NCBI RefSeq assembly: GCF_014982805.1
Contig: NZ_JADCKC010000004.1
Coordinates: forward strand, 62,001-126,000
Direction of reading: 5' to 3'
DNA: 64,000 nucleotides
From: Gemmiger gallinarum
GTDB taxonomy: Bacteria > Bacillota > Clostridia > Oscillospirales > Ruminococcaceae
Of the stretch, positions 52,395-61,492 are shown one piece after another. The notes beneath the pieces were generated by a model. It ran no database searches. It was not told the DNA's origin and worked only from the letters and a program-made list of their open reading frames with translations. The number at the start of each line of letters is the position of its first letter. Position 1 is the first letter of the stretch. The position numbers and the translations under genes are program-made.

Positions 52395-52445
52395 GCGCCG
52401 TGCATTTGTCAGGAGTTTGACAAATGCACGGCGCTATTGTATGCT
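52395..52445 (+). promoter_or_regulatory. Promoter with a 17-bp perfect palindrome over the -35, two-component system 2
   Basis: GCGCCGTGCATTTGTCA at 52395-52411 pairs perfectly with 52418-52434 around a six-base loop. The -35 TTGACA (52417-52422) lies at the loop and right arm; 17 bases later is TATGCT (52440-52445). No T-run follows the hairpin, so it is better read as an operator than as a terminator of the DUF1846 gene. Confidence 0.6.
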
Positions 52446-52491
52446 GACGGCAGAACACCCTGACATTTCCAACGCCAAGGAGGACTTTCCC

Positions 52492-53166
52492 ATGGCCACC
52501 ACCATTCTCATTGCCGAGGACGACGCCGACATCCGGGAGGTGCTCCGCCTCTATCTGGAGGGGGAGGGCTTTGCGGTGGCGGAGGCTGCCGACGGTGACG
52601 CCGCCCTGCAGCTGGCCCGCTCCGCCGACCCCGACGCCGCCATTCTGGACGTGATGATGCCGGGCATGAACGGCTACGAGCTGACCCGGGCTTTGCGGCG
52701 GCAGAGCGATATTCCCATCCTGATCCTGTCCGCCAAAAGCCAGGACAACGACAAGATCCTGGGCCTCAACCTGGGGGCTGACGACTACATTGCCAAGCCC
52801 TTCAATCCCATGGAGGTGGTGGCGCGGCTGAAAGCCCATCTGCGCCGGGCGGGGCGCGCCCGCCGGGACACCCTGACGGTGGGCCCCCTGACCCTGGACA
52901 CCGCCGGGCTGCAGCTCTACAAAAACGGCGAACCCATCCCCCTCACCCCCACCGAGTACAAGATCCTGGCCCAGCTCATGGCATCGCCGGGGCGCATCTT
53001 CACCAAGGTGCAGCTGTACGAGGGCATTGCCGGGGAATACTTTGAGAGCAACGACAACACCATGATGGCGCACATCTCCAAGCTGCGGGAAAAGATCGAG
53101 GACGATCCCAAGAACCCGCGGTGCATCATCACCATACGTGGACTGGGGTATAAAATTGAAGGCTGA
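52492..53166 (+). CDS. OmpR-family response regulator of two-component system 2
   Basis: A 224-residue regulator with an intact receiver (phosphoacceptor D53 in ILDVMMPGMNG, lysine in YIAKPF) and winged-helix domain (PIPLTPTEYKILAQLM ... NTMMAHISKLREKIEDDPKNPRCIITIRGLGYKIEG). AAGGAGG at 52477-52483 before the ATG. It overlaps the kinase gene. The next genes form an ABC exporter, so it probably controls resistance or envelope genes as in BceR/VncR-like systems. Confidence 0.94.
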   Translation: MATTILIAEDDADIREVLRLYLEGEGFAVAEAADGDAALQLARSADPDAAILDVMMPGMNGYELTRALRRQSDIPILILSAKSQDNDKILGLNLGADDYIAKPFNPMEVVARLKAHLRRAGRARRDTLTVGPLTLDTAGLQLYKNGEPIPLTPTEYKILAQLMASPGRIFTKVQLYEGIAGEYFESNDNTMMAHISKLREKIEDDPKNPRCIITIRGLGYKIEG

Positions 53167-54763
53167 ACCACACCGGGACAGCGGCCTCTTCGGCCTGCTG
53201 GTCCGAAACTATCTCTTCTTCACCCTCACCCTGCTGCTCATTGCGGCGGGGATCTATCTGCTGTGGGATGCCCAGCTCAACCGGCTCTTCGACCCCTTTG
53301 ACTGGGACAGCCTCCTCACCGACGACCGGCTGGCCGCGGGGGACTACGACGCCCTGGCCCGCCGCCTGAAAGGGGCGGACAACGCCTTCTCGGTGCTGGA
53401 TACGGAGGGGGCGGTGCTCTACCAGTCCGACCCGGAGGTCTGCGTCACCCTGACCCCCGCCGAGCTGGCCTGCGTCTGTCCCTACGACGGCAGCTATTAC
53501 ATCGAGGCCTTTCCCGAGCGGGACGCCGACGGCAACACCCGCTACCGGGTGCTTCGCTATACTCTCGAGGACGGCATGACCGACATCGACGCCGAGCTCT
53601 TGCTGGATGAACACTTCCGGGTGCTGGCCGGCAGCCTGGTGCCGGGGCAGACCGCCTACACCGCCCGGCAGTACGCCATCCTCAGCGGGGCCTACCCCGA
53701 CCACGCCACCCTCTACCGCTATGACTTCACCGCCGACGACGGCAGCGGGCGCATCCTGCTCTTGCAGGTGGCCCTGCCCGACGAGCAGGCCATCTACCAG
53801 GCCTCCCAGGATTCCTGGCGGGTGTGGCTGCTGGCCATTCCCCTGTATGTGGCCGCGGCGGGCTTTTTCATCCATCAGATCAGCCGGCGCATCCGCAAGC
53901 CTCTTGACCGGCTGCACGCGGCGGTGGTGGCCCAGGCCCAGGGCAAGCAGGTGCGGGTGGGAGACTGCGGCGGCGTGCGGGAGCTGGCCCGCATCGGGGA
54001 GAGCTTCGACCGCCTGTCCGACCGTCTGGCCGAGAGCGAGCGGGAACGGGAGCAGCTGGACCGGGAACGCCAGCAGATGATCGCCAACATCTCCCACGAC
54101 CTCAAGACGCCGGTGACGGTGATCTCAGGCTATGTGGACGCCCTGGCCGACGGCAAGGTCCCCCCGGAGCAGCAGGCCCGGTATCTGGCGGCCATCCGCA
54201 GCCGCACCGCTGCCCTGACCCAGCTCATCAACGCCTTTCACGAGTACAGCAAGGTGGAGCACCCCCGCTTTGTGCTCCAGCGGCGGCAGGCGGACCTGTG
54301 CGAGTATCTGCGGGAGTATCTGGCCGCCAAGTACGACGAGATCGAGCTGGCGGGCTTCACCCTGCAGGTGGACATTCCCGAAACGCCCTGCCCCTGTTCC
54401 CTCGACCCCTTTGAGCTGGGCCGGGCGCTGGACAACCTCATCGGCAACTCCCTGCGCCACAACCGGCTGGGCACCGTGCTGTCGGTGTCTTTGGCTGTGG
54501 AGGCAGGCTGGGCCGTGGTGACGGTGGCGGACAACGGCCACGGCATCCCCGCCCACCGGCTGGAGACCATCTTTGAGCCCTTTGTGGTGGGCAGCGACGC
54601 CCGCAACCAGGGGGGCAGCGGACTGGGCCTGTCCATCACCCGGCGCATTGTGGAGCTCCACGGGGGGCGCATCGCCGTGACCTCCGCCCCCAGCACCGGC
54701 ACCGCCTTCACCATCCGGCTGCCCCTGCCCGGCCCCGGCGAAGAAACATCCCCCCAATCCTGA
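53156..54763 (+). CDS. Sensor histidine kinase of two-component system 2
   Basis: A 535-residue kinase: helix 1 (LFGLLVRNYLFFTLTLLLIAAGI region), an extracytoplasmic sensor of about 190 residues, helix 2 (near 222-242), HAMP (ISRRIRKPLDRLHAAVVAQAQG), phosphoacceptor H314 (ANISHDLKTPVTV), N box LDNLIGNSLRHN, G boxes VADNGHGIP and GGSGLGLSI. The large outer domain suggests an extracellular signal. The probable TTG start at 53156 overlaps the regulator by 11 bases; a GTG at 53138 is the alternative. Confidence 0.9.
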   Translation: MKAEPHRDSGLFGLLVRNYLFFTLTLLLIAAGIYLLWDAQLNRLFDPFDWDSLLTDDRLAAGDYDALARRLKGADNAFSVLDTEGAVLYQSDPEVCVTLTPAELACVCPYDGSYYIEAFPERDADGNTRYRVLRYTLEDGMTDIDAELLLDEHFRVLAGSLVPGQTAYTARQYAILSGAYPDHATLYRYDFTADDGSGRILLLQVALPDEQAIYQASQDSWRVWLLAIPLYVAAAGFFIHQISRRIRKPLDRLHAAVVAQAQGKQVRVGDCGGVRELARIGESFDRLSDRLAESEREREQLDRERQQMIANISHDLKTPVTVISGYVDALADGKVPPEQQARYLAAIRSRTAALTQLINAFHEYSKVEHPRFVLQRRQADLCEYLREYLAAKYDEIELAGFTLQVDIPETPCPCSLDPFELGRALDNLIGNSLRHNRLGTVLSVSLAVEAGWAVVTVADNGHGIPAHRLETIFEPFVVGSDARNQGGSGLGLSITRRIVELHGGRIAVTSAPSTGTAFTIRLPLPGPGEETSPQS

Positions 54764-54783
54764 ATAGTTTCCCTGCGTTTGAA

Positions 54784-54834
54784 CGGCCGGGGAGAAGGAA
54801 AGCGTCCTGTTTTCCTTCTCTCCGGCCTTTTTTC
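54784..54834 (+). terminator. Terminator of two-component system 2
   Basis: GGCCGGGGAGAAGGAAA pairs with TTTCCTTCTCTCCGGCC (one mismatch) and TTTTTT follows. Confidence 0.88.
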
Positions 54835-54850
54835 TGCAAACCTTGCGAAA

Positions 54851-54869
54851 TCTTAAGGTTGCCTTGAGG
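54851..54869 (+). promoter_or_regulatory. 11-bp direct repeat upstream of exporter module 2
   Basis: TCTTAAGG at 54851-54858 and CCTTGAGG at 54862-54869 are similar words exactly 11 bases apart, the usual spacing for a dimer of an OmpR-type regulator. It may be the target of the 52.5-kb regulator. No clear -35 is seen; TATCCT at 54895 could be the -10. Confidence 0.5.
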
Positions 54870-54926
54870 ATGGTCAAAGGTTGGGGGTGTAGTCTATCCT
54901 TGTCAAACCAAGGAGGTGACCCCCCA

Positions 54927-55640
54927 GTGCAGGAACAATACCCCCGGACCCGCCCCCTCATTGAGGTGCGGGGCATCCGCAAGGAATACCCTCTGGGCGA
55001 CGAGACCGTCGTCGCCCTCAAGGGAATCAATCTGAACATCATGCGCGGCGAGATCTGCTGTATCTTCGGCACATCGGGCTCGGGCAAGAGTACCTTTCTC
55101 AACCAGCTGGCGGGCATGGAAAAGCCCACCCGGGGCGTCGTCCGCATCGGCGGGGTGCCCGTCTCCCAGCTGGACGAAAACAAACTGGCCGCCTTCCGGC
55201 AGCGGCATGTGGGCTTTGTCTTTCAGTCCTACAACCTGCTGCCCCACCTCACCGCCACCGAGAACGTGGCCCTGCCCCTGATGTTTCGGGGGGTGCCCCG
55301 CAAGGAGCGGGAGGAAGCCGCCCGCAAAATGCTCTGCCGGGTGGGGCTGCCCCACCGGCTGGACCACTTTCCCCGGCAGATGTCCGGCGGCCAGCAGCAG
55401 CGTGTGGGCATTGCCCGGGCCTTCATCGCCCGGCCGGATGTGGTTTTTGCCGACGAGCCCACCGGCAACCTGGACTCCAGGACCACGGTGGAGATCATGG
55501 AGATGATCTGCGCCTTTTCCCGCAAGTATCACCAGACCATCATCCTCGTCACCCACGACCCCGAAATGGCCGCCTACGCCGACCGCATCGTCCGCCTCAT
55601 CGACGGCGAGATCGTCAGCGACGAGGCCCGCCGTTCCTGA
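54927..55640 (+). CDS. ABC exporter ATPase of module 2 (MacB/LolD type)
   Basis: A 237-residue ATPase with GTSGSGKST (48-56), FVFQSYNLLP, MSGGQQQR, VFADEPTGNLDS and VTHDPEM. It is close to the module 1 ATPase at 29.1 kb but lacks the charged tail. The GTG start at 54927 is set by AAGGAGGTGA at 54910-54919. It leads the module and lies downstream of two-component system 2 behind a terminator and a direct-repeat site. Confidence 0.92.
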   Translation: MQEQYPRTRPLIEVRGIRKEYPLGDETVVALKGINLNIMRGEICCIFGTSGSGKSTFLNQLAGMEKPTRGVVRIGGVPVSQLDENKLAAFRQRHVGFVFQSYNLLPHLTATENVALPLMFRGVPRKEREEAARKMLCRVGLPHRLDHFPRQMSGGQQQRVGIARAFIARPDVVFADEPTGNLDSRTTVEIMEMICAFSRKYHQTIILVTHDPEMAAYADRIVRLIDGEIVSDEARRS

Positions 55641-55654
55641 AAGGAGAATCCACC

Positions 55655-57532
55655 ATGATCACCCTGTCTGTTTTCTGCAAGCGGGCCGCCGCCCTGGCGC
55701 TGGCCCTGCTGCTCACCGGCGCCATCCTGCGCACCGCCGTCTCGGCGGAAGAACCCGACCTTTCCGCTGCCCCGGCGGCGGAAACCATCGCCCCGGAAGC
55801 TCTGACCGCCGCCCCGGAGGCTGTTCCCGAAGCCGATCCGGCGCCTCTCAACTTTTTTGCCACCAGCTACACCGTCAGCGCCCCGGGCGGTCAGAACGGC
55901 CTGGGCACCCTGCGCCGGGGGGACAAGGCGGACATCGCCGTAGTGCTCAAGGACACCGCCCTCACCACCGACGCCTTCTCCCTGGAGGACTACGATTTCA
56001 GCAAGCTCATTGACAGCTTTTCCGCCTGCACCCCCAAGGCGGAGCTGATCTCCTCGGGCAGTGAGCCGGTGAGCGTCAAGGTCACCTGCCCCGGCATCGA
56101 GTACAGCGGCACCGGCCAGAGCCTCAAGCTCAGCGCCGCCCGCAAGGGCAGCACCGACGCCCCCCAGACGGTGGAGGTCACCGTCTCCCAGGCGGAGATC
56201 TATGTAAAGCCGGACCCCACGCCCACCCCGGCCCCCAAGGAAGTCCCCGCGCCCATGGTGCTCATCACCCGGTCGGCCCAGCCCAAGCCCCTGGCCGCCA
56301 ATGAGACCGCCGACATTGTGGTCACCTTCCAGAACACCGGCAAGACCATGGTCCAGACCCCCGTGGTCAGCTTTTCCGCCTCGGAAGCCCTGACCATCCT
56401 CAACGAGAACTCCACCTTCCTGCTCCCCGACATCGAGCCGGGCAAGAGCGCCTCAGTGACGGTGCGGGTGCAGGCCGCAAAAGAGATCCAGTCCGCCGGG
56501 CAGTCGCTGCAGGCCGACCTCAAGTTCAGCTACGACAATGCCGGCACCCTGACCCAGGCCTCCACCTCCGAAAAGCTCAACCTCTCCGCCAGCACCACCG
56601 GCGACGGCCAGAAAACCGACGCCGCCACCCCCAACGTGGTCATTCAGGACTTCAGCTACGGGGAGCAGGCCATCTCGGCGGGGGGACACTTCAAGCTGGA
56701 CTTCCGCTTCCAGAACATGGGACGCCTCAAGATTGAAAATGTGGTGGTCACCGTGGACGGAGGCGAAAACTTCGCCCTGGACGGCGGCACCAGCACCTTC
56801 TACTACGACAGCCTGGCCTCCCGGGGGGACCAGCGCCAGAGCGTCCCCCTCATGGCCCTGCCCACCGCCAAGAGCGGCGCCCAGCCGGTGACGGTTTCCT
56901 TCAAATACGAGTATGTGGACGGGGGCAAGCGGTCCGCCTCCTCCAGCGAGATCAAGCTGTCGGTGCCGGTGGTGCAGCAGGACCGCTTCCAGATCAGCGC
57001 CCCCACCCTGCCCGAGTCCGTCACCGCCGGGGAGGAAGTGGTCCTGACCCTCAACTACGTCAACCGGGGCAAGTCCGATGTCTCCAACGTGGAGGCGGTC
57101 ATAGAAGGCAGCGGCTTTGACTCCCCCGCCAAAAACCAGTATGTGGGCAACATCACGGCGGGCACCAGCGGGTCGGTGGGCTTTGCCCTCACCCCCAGCG
57201 ACGCGGGCAAACTGAAAGTGGTGCTCAAGGTCACCTACGAGGACCCCAACCTGGAACAGCAGACCAAGGAGTTCCCGGTGGAGCTCACCGTCGCCGAGAT
57301 GGCCGAGCCCGACTTTGACCCTGAGCTGGACGGCATGGCGGAGACGGGCGGCACGCCCTCCTTCCCATGGCCGGTGCTGGGCGTCATCCCCGCCGCCGCC
57401 ATTCTCATCGTACTTGTGGTGGTCCGCAAAAAGCGGGCTGCCAAGGCTGACCCCGCCCCCCAGGCCGACAACGCCGACTGGGACAACTGGGACAATGTAT
57501 TTTCCGACGACGGCGACGACACGGAGGTGTGA
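55655..57532 (+). CDS. Membrane-anchored protein with Ig-like repeats, exporter module 2
   Basis: A 625-residue surface protein: signal peptide (cleavage near TAVSA), an alanine/proline-rich spacer, four or more beta-sandwich repeats with the patterns ADIVVTFQNTGKTMVQTPVVSF and VTAGEEVVLTLNYVNRGKSDVSNVEAV, one C-terminal helix (PWPVLGVIPAAAILIVLVVV) then RKKR and an acidic tail (DWDNWDNVFSDDGDDTEV). GAAAGGAG precedes the ATG. It is larger than its module 1 paralogue by about 170 residues (extra N-terminal repeats). Probably the external part of the exporter. Confidence 0.84.
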   Translation: MITLSVFCKRAAALALALLLTGAILRTAVSAEEPDLSAAPAAETIAPEALTAAPEAVPEADPAPLNFFATSYTVSAPGGQNGLGTLRRGDKADIAVVLKDTALTTDAFSLEDYDFSKLIDSFSACTPKAELISSGSEPVSVKVTCPGIEYSGTGQSLKLSAARKGSTDAPQTVEVTVSQAEIYVKPDPTPTPAPKEVPAPMVLITRSAQPKPLAANETADIVVTFQNTGKTMVQTPVVSFSASEALTILNENSTFLLPDIEPGKSASVTVRVQAAKEIQSAGQSLQADLKFSYDNAGTLTQASTSEKLNLSASTTGDGQKTDAATPNVVIQDFSYGEQAISAGGHFKLDFRFQNMGRLKIENVVVTVDGGENFALDGGTSTFYYDSLASRGDQRQSVPLMALPTAKSGAQPVTVSFKYEYVDGGKRSASSSEIKLSVPVVQQDRFQISAPTLPESVTAGEEVVLTLNYVNRGKSDVSNVEAVIEGSGFDSPAKNQYVGNITAGTSGSVGFALTPSDAGKLKVVLKVTYEDPNLEQQTKEFPVELTVAEMAEPDFDPELDGMAETGGTPSFPWPVLGVIPAAAILIVLVVVRKKRAAKADPAPQADNADWDNWDNVFSDDGDDTEV

Positions 57533-57535
57533 GCC

Positions 57536-58876
57536 ATGAACCATCAGGACCTGCTGCGGGTGTGCATCCAGAACCTGCTGCGGCGCAAGTCCCGCACCTT
57601 TCTCACTGTGCTGGGGGTGCTCATCGGATGCTGTTCCATCGTCATCATGGTCTCCCTGGGCATTGGCATGAAGGAATCCCAGGACAAGCTTCTGGCCGAG
57701 CTGGGAGATCTCACCATCATCACCGTCACCGCCCCCCAGAAGGGCAAGGGCAAGAAAAAGCTGGACGACGCCCTGGTCAGGCAGATCCGGGGCATGGAGG
57801 GGGTGGAGGCCGTCTCCCCCAAGCTGTCCATGGACAACTACACCTTCCGCATCCTTGCGGGGCAGACCAGGCGCTATGTGGCGGACTGGGTCTCCCTGGT
57901 GGGGCTGGACACCGCCCAGCTGGAACGCCTGGGCTACAAGCTGGACAAGGGCAGCTATCCCTCGTCGGGGGAGGTAGCACTGGGCCAGTACTTTGCCTAC
58001 AACTTCCGCGACACCCTGCGCCCCGAAGGCTCCAACACCATCAACCGGTGGGATGCCGGCTTTGACGAGTCCGGCCGCCTGCTCCCTCCGCCCGACGCCT
58101 ACTTTGACCCCCTCCATGAGCCCCTGACCCTGGAGGTGGAGACCGACAACGGCGCCAAGGTGACCTTTTCCCTCAAGGCCTCCGGGTCGGTCAAAGAGGA
58201 CAACGCCAAGGGCTACGAGACCTCCGAGGGCATCCTTATGAGCATTGCCGACCTGCGGGCCATCCAGCAGAAGCTGAACGGCAGCACCGGCAAGCCCGCC
58301 CCCTATGATTCCCTGGTGGTCAAGGTGACGGATATTTCCCGGGTAGAGCCGGTGGAAAACGCCATCAAGGGCCTGGGCTACACCACCGAATCCATGGAGA
58401 GCATCCGCAAGCCCATGGAAAAAGAAGCCCGCCAGAAGCAGATGATGCTGGGCGGGCTGGGGGCCATCTCTCTGTTCGTTGCTGCGCTGGGCATCACCAA
58501 TACCATGATCATGTCCATTTCGGAGCGCACCAAAGAGATCGGCGTGATGAAATCTCTGGGCTGTTTTGTCTACGATATCCGGGTCATGTTTCTGACCGAG
58601 GCCGGAGCCATCGGGCTGGTGGGGGGACTCATCGGCTGCGTCATCAGCTTCTTTATCTCGGTCATGGTCAACCTGGTTGCCATGGGAGAGTTTTCTCCCC
58701 TCAACATCCTTCCCGCCATCTTCGGAAGCGAGACGGTCAACCGCGTGTCGGTGATCCCGCCGTGGCTGTACCTTTTCGCCGTCGCCTTCTCGGTGCTCAT
58801 CGGCCTGGGGTCGGGGTATTACCCGGCCAACAAGGCGGTGCAGATTCCCGCCCTGGAGGCGATCAAGAGCGAGTGA
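57536..58876 (+). CDS. FtsX/MacB-type ABC permease of exporter module 2
   Basis: A 446-residue permease: N-terminal helix after MNHQDLLRVCIQNLLRRKSR, a MacB-type outer domain, then three helices; the coupling helix is ISERTKEIGVMKSLG. It is smaller than the module 1 permease because the outer domain lacks the glycine/serine-rich insert. The ATG lies four bases after the stop of the Ig-like gene. A terminator follows. The exporter probably handles a peptide or envelope compound sensed by two-component system 2. Confidence 0.88.
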   Translation: MNHQDLLRVCIQNLLRRKSRTFLTVLGVLIGCCSIVIMVSLGIGMKESQDKLLAELGDLTIITVTAPQKGKGKKKLDDALVRQIRGMEGVEAVSPKLSMDNYTFRILAGQTRRYVADWVSLVGLDTAQLERLGYKLDKGSYPSSGEVALGQYFAYNFRDTLRPEGSNTINRWDAGFDESGRLLPPPDAYFDPLHEPLTLEVETDNGAKVTFSLKASGSVKEDNAKGYETSEGILMSIADLRAIQQKLNGSTGKPAPYDSLVVKVTDISRVEPVENAIKGLGYTTESMESIRKPMEKEARQKQMMLGGLGAISLFVAALGITNTMIMSISERTKEIGVMKSLGCFVYDIRVMFLTEAGAIGLVGGLIGCVISFFISVMVNLVAMGEFSPLNILPAIFGSETVNRVSVIPPWLYLFAVAFSVLIGLGSGYYPANKAVQIPALEAIKSE

Positions 58877-58922
58877 CCAGGGGCCCATCCTCACCCCGGT
58901 CGTCTCGCCGCTCCCCTTTCTT

Positions 58923-58966
58923 CCGCCCCGGCATCTTCCCATCCGGATGCCGGGGCGGTTTTGTAT
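58923..58966 (+). terminator. Terminator of exporter module 2
   Basis: CCGCCCCGGCATC pairs with GATGCCGGGGCGG and TTTTG follows. Confidence 0.85.
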
Positions 58967-58985
58967 TTCCCGGGATGGGCTCCAT

Positions 58986-59040
58986 ACAAAAAACACCGCT
59001 CTTCTGCCCGGCAGTGCTGCCGGGCGGAGGGCGGTGGACT
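58986..59040 (-). terminator. Terminator of the thiamine operon
   Basis: On the minus strand CACCGC, then the perfect CTGCCCGGCA/TGCCGGGCGG core, then GCGGTG, followed by TTTTTTGT. It lies about 30 bases after the thiC stop. Confidence 0.8.
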
Positions 59041-59066
59041 TTTTATAAGGGTTCAGGCCGGGCGGG

Positions 59067-60377
59067 TTACAGAATGTCGATGTGCTCGCCGCTGAGGGCC
59101 TTGTTCATGCTGCGCACGGCGCAGAACTTGCCGCACATGGAGCAGGTGTCGTCGTGCTCGGGGGAACGGTCGGCCCGGATGGCCTTGGCGGTCTCGGGGT
59201 CGAGGGCGCAGGCCCACTGGGCTTCCCAGTCCAGGGCGCGGCGGGCGTCGCCCATTTTATCGTCGATTTCCCGGGCGCCCCGGACACCCTTGGCGATGTC
59301 GGCGGCGTGGGCGGCGATCTTGCTGGCGATGATGCCCTGTTTCACGTCATCCAGGTTGGGCAGGGCCAGATGTTCCGCCGGGGTGACATAGCAGAGGAAG
59401 GCCGCGCCGTTCATGGCGGCAATGGCACCGCCGATGGCCGCGGTGATGTGGTCGTAGCCGGGGGCGATGTCGGTGACCAGGGGTCCCAGCACATAGAAGG
59501 GCGCGCCCTGGCAGATGGTCTGCTGGACCTTCATGTTGGCGGCGATCTGATCCATGGGCACATGGCCGGGGCCTTCCACCATGACCTGAACGTCCTTTTC
59601 CCAGGCGCGCTTGGTCAGTTCGCCCAGGCAGACCAGCTCTTCGATCTGGCAGACATCGGTGGCGTCGGCCAGACAGCCGGGACGGCAGGCATCTCCCAGA
59701 GAGATGGTCACGTCGTACTCCCGGCAGATGTCCAGGATCTCGTCAAAGTACTCGTAGAAGGGGTTTTCCTGGCCGGTCATGCACATCCAGGCAAAGACCA
59801 GGGAACCGCCCCGGGAGACGATGTTCATCTTGCGCTTATGCTTGCGGATCTGATCGATGGTCTTGCGGGTGATGCCGCAGTGCAGCGTCACAAAGTCCAC
59901 GCCATCCTGGGCGTGCAGACGCACCACATCGATAAAGTCCCTGGCGCTCAGGGTGTCCAGATCCCGCTGGTAGTGGATGACGCTGTCATACACCGGCACC
60001 GTGCCGATCATGGCCGGGCATTCCCGGGTGAGCTTCTGGCGGAAAGGCTGGGTGTTGCCGTGGCTGGACAGGTCCATGATGGCCTCGCCGCCCATTTTGA
60101 CGGCAGCCATGACCTTCTGCATCTCCACGTCGTAGTCCTTGCAGTCCCGGGAGACGCCCAGGTTCACGTTGATCTTGGTGCGCAGCATGGAGCCCACGCC
60201 CTCGGGGTCCAGGCAGGTGTGCAGCTTGTTGGCCGGGATGACCACCTTGCCCGAGGCTACCAGGGGCAGCAGCTCCTCCACCGTCATCCGTTCCTTTTTG
60301 GCAACGGTCTCCATCTGGGGGGTCGCAATGCCCTTGCGCGCCGCCTCCATCTGGGTGGCATAGTTGCGTTCACTCAT
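59067..60377 (-). CDS. thiC: Phosphomethylpyrimidine synthase
   Basis: Radical-SAM enzyme that turns aminoimidazole ribotide into hydroxymethylpyrimidine phosphate, the pyrimidine part of thiamine. The 436-residue protein ends with the iron-sulfur motif [11 protein letters not shown]; other marks include [10 protein letters not shown] and [20 protein letters not shown] precedes the ATG at 60377. The short form without the long N-terminal domain of plant and proteobacterial enzymes is usual in Clostridia. Last gene of the thiamine cluster, 26 bases after thiD. Confidence 0.96.
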   Translation of the reverse strand: MSERNYATQMEAARKGIATPQMETVAKKERMTVEELLPLVASGKVVIPANKLHTCLDPEGVGSMLRTKINVNLGVSRDCKDYDVEMQKVMAAVKMGGEAIMDLSSHGNTQPFRQKLTRECPAMIGTVPVYDSVIHYQRDLDTLSARDFIDVVRLHAQDGVDFVTLHCGITRKTIDQIRKHKRKMNIVSRGGSLVFAWMCMTGQENPFYEYFDEILDICREYDVTISLGDACRPGCLADATDVCQIEELVCLGELTKRAWEKDVQVMVEGPGHVPMDQIAANMKVQQTICQGAPFYVLGPLVTDIAPGYDHITAAIGGAIAAMNGAAFLCYVTPAEHLALPNLDDVKQGIIASKIAAHAADIAKGVRGAREIDDKMGDARRALDWEAQWACALDPETAKAIRADRSPEHDDTCSMCGKFCAVRSMNKALSGEHIDIL

Positions 60378-60403
60378 GGTTTTGCTCTCCTTTATGTTTG
60401 AAT

Positions 60404-61210
60404 TCAGTCTGATTCCCTGGCAAACTCGCCCTGCAGGTCCCAGGCATGGTTCATGGGGCCGCTGCCCTTGCCCAGGTCCAGCATGGCGGACAACGCCCCG
60501 GTCAGGTACTCCTTGGCCCGCCCCACCGCCACGGCCAGGGGGTAGCCCTTGGCCAGGTTGGCGGCAATGGCGCTGGACAGGGTGCACCCGGTGCCGTGGG
60601 TGTTGGGGTTGTCGATGCGCTTGCCCTCAAACCACTGAAGCCCCGCGTCCCAGCAAAGCAGATCGTTGGCGTCGTTGACCCGGTGGCCGCCTTTCAGCAG
60701 CACAGCGCAGCCGTAGCGGTCACGGATGACCTGGGCGGCCGCTTCCATGGCGGCGGGGCTGTCGATGGTGCAGCCGGCCAGCAGCTCGGCTTCCGGGATG
60801 TTGGGGGTGGCGACGATGGCCAGGGGCAGAAGCTCCCGGGTCAAGGTCTCCACCGCCTCCGGCCGGATGAGCCGGGCGCCGCTGGTGGCCACCATGACGG
60901 GGTCGACGACGATGTTCTCTGCGCCGTAAAAGCGCAGCCTGTCGGCAATGACCGAGATGAGCTCGGGGGAGGAGACCATGCCGATCTTGACGGCATCGGG
61001 CCGGATATCGGTAAAGACCGAATCCAGCTGCTGCCGCAGGAAATCGGGGGTGGCCTCCTGGATTGCCTGGACGCCGGTGGTGTTCTGGGCCGTCAGGGCG
61101 GTGATGGCGGTCATGGCAAAGACGCCGTTCATCGTCATGGTTTTGAGATCGGCCTGAATCCCGGCGCCTCCGCTGGAATCGCTCCCGGCGATGGATAATG
61201 CTGTTTTCAT
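60404..61210 (-). CDS. thiD: Hydroxymethylpyrimidine (phosphate) kinase
   Basis: Phosphorylates HMP and HMP-phosphate in thiamine synthesis. The 268-residue ribokinase-fold protein opens with [21 protein letters not shown] and carries the active-site loop [13 protein letters not shown] and the [11 protein letters not shown] segment. AAAGGAAGG before the ATG at 61210. Between thiD and thiE is a gap of 282 bases that holds a palindrome but no clear promoter. Confidence 0.95.
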   Translation of the reverse strand: MKTALSIAGSDSSGGAGIQADLKTMTMNGVFAMTAITALTAQNTTGVQAIQEATPDFLRQQLDSVFTDIRPDAVKIGMVSSPELISVIADRLRFYGAENIVVDPVMVATSGARLIRPEAVETLTRELLPLAIVATPNIPEAELLAGCTIDSPAAMEAAAQVIRDRYGCAVLLKGGHRVNDANDLLCWDAGLQWFEGKRIDNPNTHGTGCTLSSAIAANLAKGYPLAVAVGRAKEYLTGALSAMLDLGKGSGPMNHAWDLQGEFARESD

Positions 61211-61457
61211 GGAAAAGCCTTCCTTTCCGCGCGGTTCCATCAGAAAACAAAGCCGCAAAATTCTAACTGCAAGACGGCATCTGCCGCGTTATCGGGCTTT
61301 GCGTTCTACCAAGGAGCGCTTCAGCCCTCTGCCTTGCAGCGATTTTGCGATGCTTTGCAGTTTTTATAAAACCTTTGTTTTCTTATGTCACTCGCGCCTT
61401 CCGCATTGATCTTTTCTATCGCGACAGAGAGTGGTGCCCCCGGTCTGCCGCGCCGAA

Positions 61458-61481
61458 GTTTTCCACAAGGATGTGGAAAAC
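61458..61481. repeat. Palindrome made of two DnaA-box-like words
   Basis: GTTTTCCACA at 61458-61467 and TGTGGAAAAC at 61472-61481 are perfect 10-base arms around four bases. Each arm contains TTTTCCACA. It lies 12 bases after the thiE stop. No T-run follows on either strand, so it is not a good terminator. The rest of the thiE-thiD gap (61211-61457) shows no other clear feature. Confidence 0.5.
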
Positions 61482-61492
61482 CTGTCGGTCTG

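Noticed and set aside
52395-52434. Simple intrinsic terminator of the DUF1846 gene
   Set aside because: The stem is perfect but no T-run follows on the plus strand, and a consensus promoter overlaps it.
56453-58996. 847-codon minus-strand open frame
   Set aside because: Antisense to the module 2 Ig-like protein and permease.
61211-61492. Second TPP riboswitch between thiE and thiD
   Set aside because: The CTGAGA and ACCTGAT...GGATAAT core words are absent.
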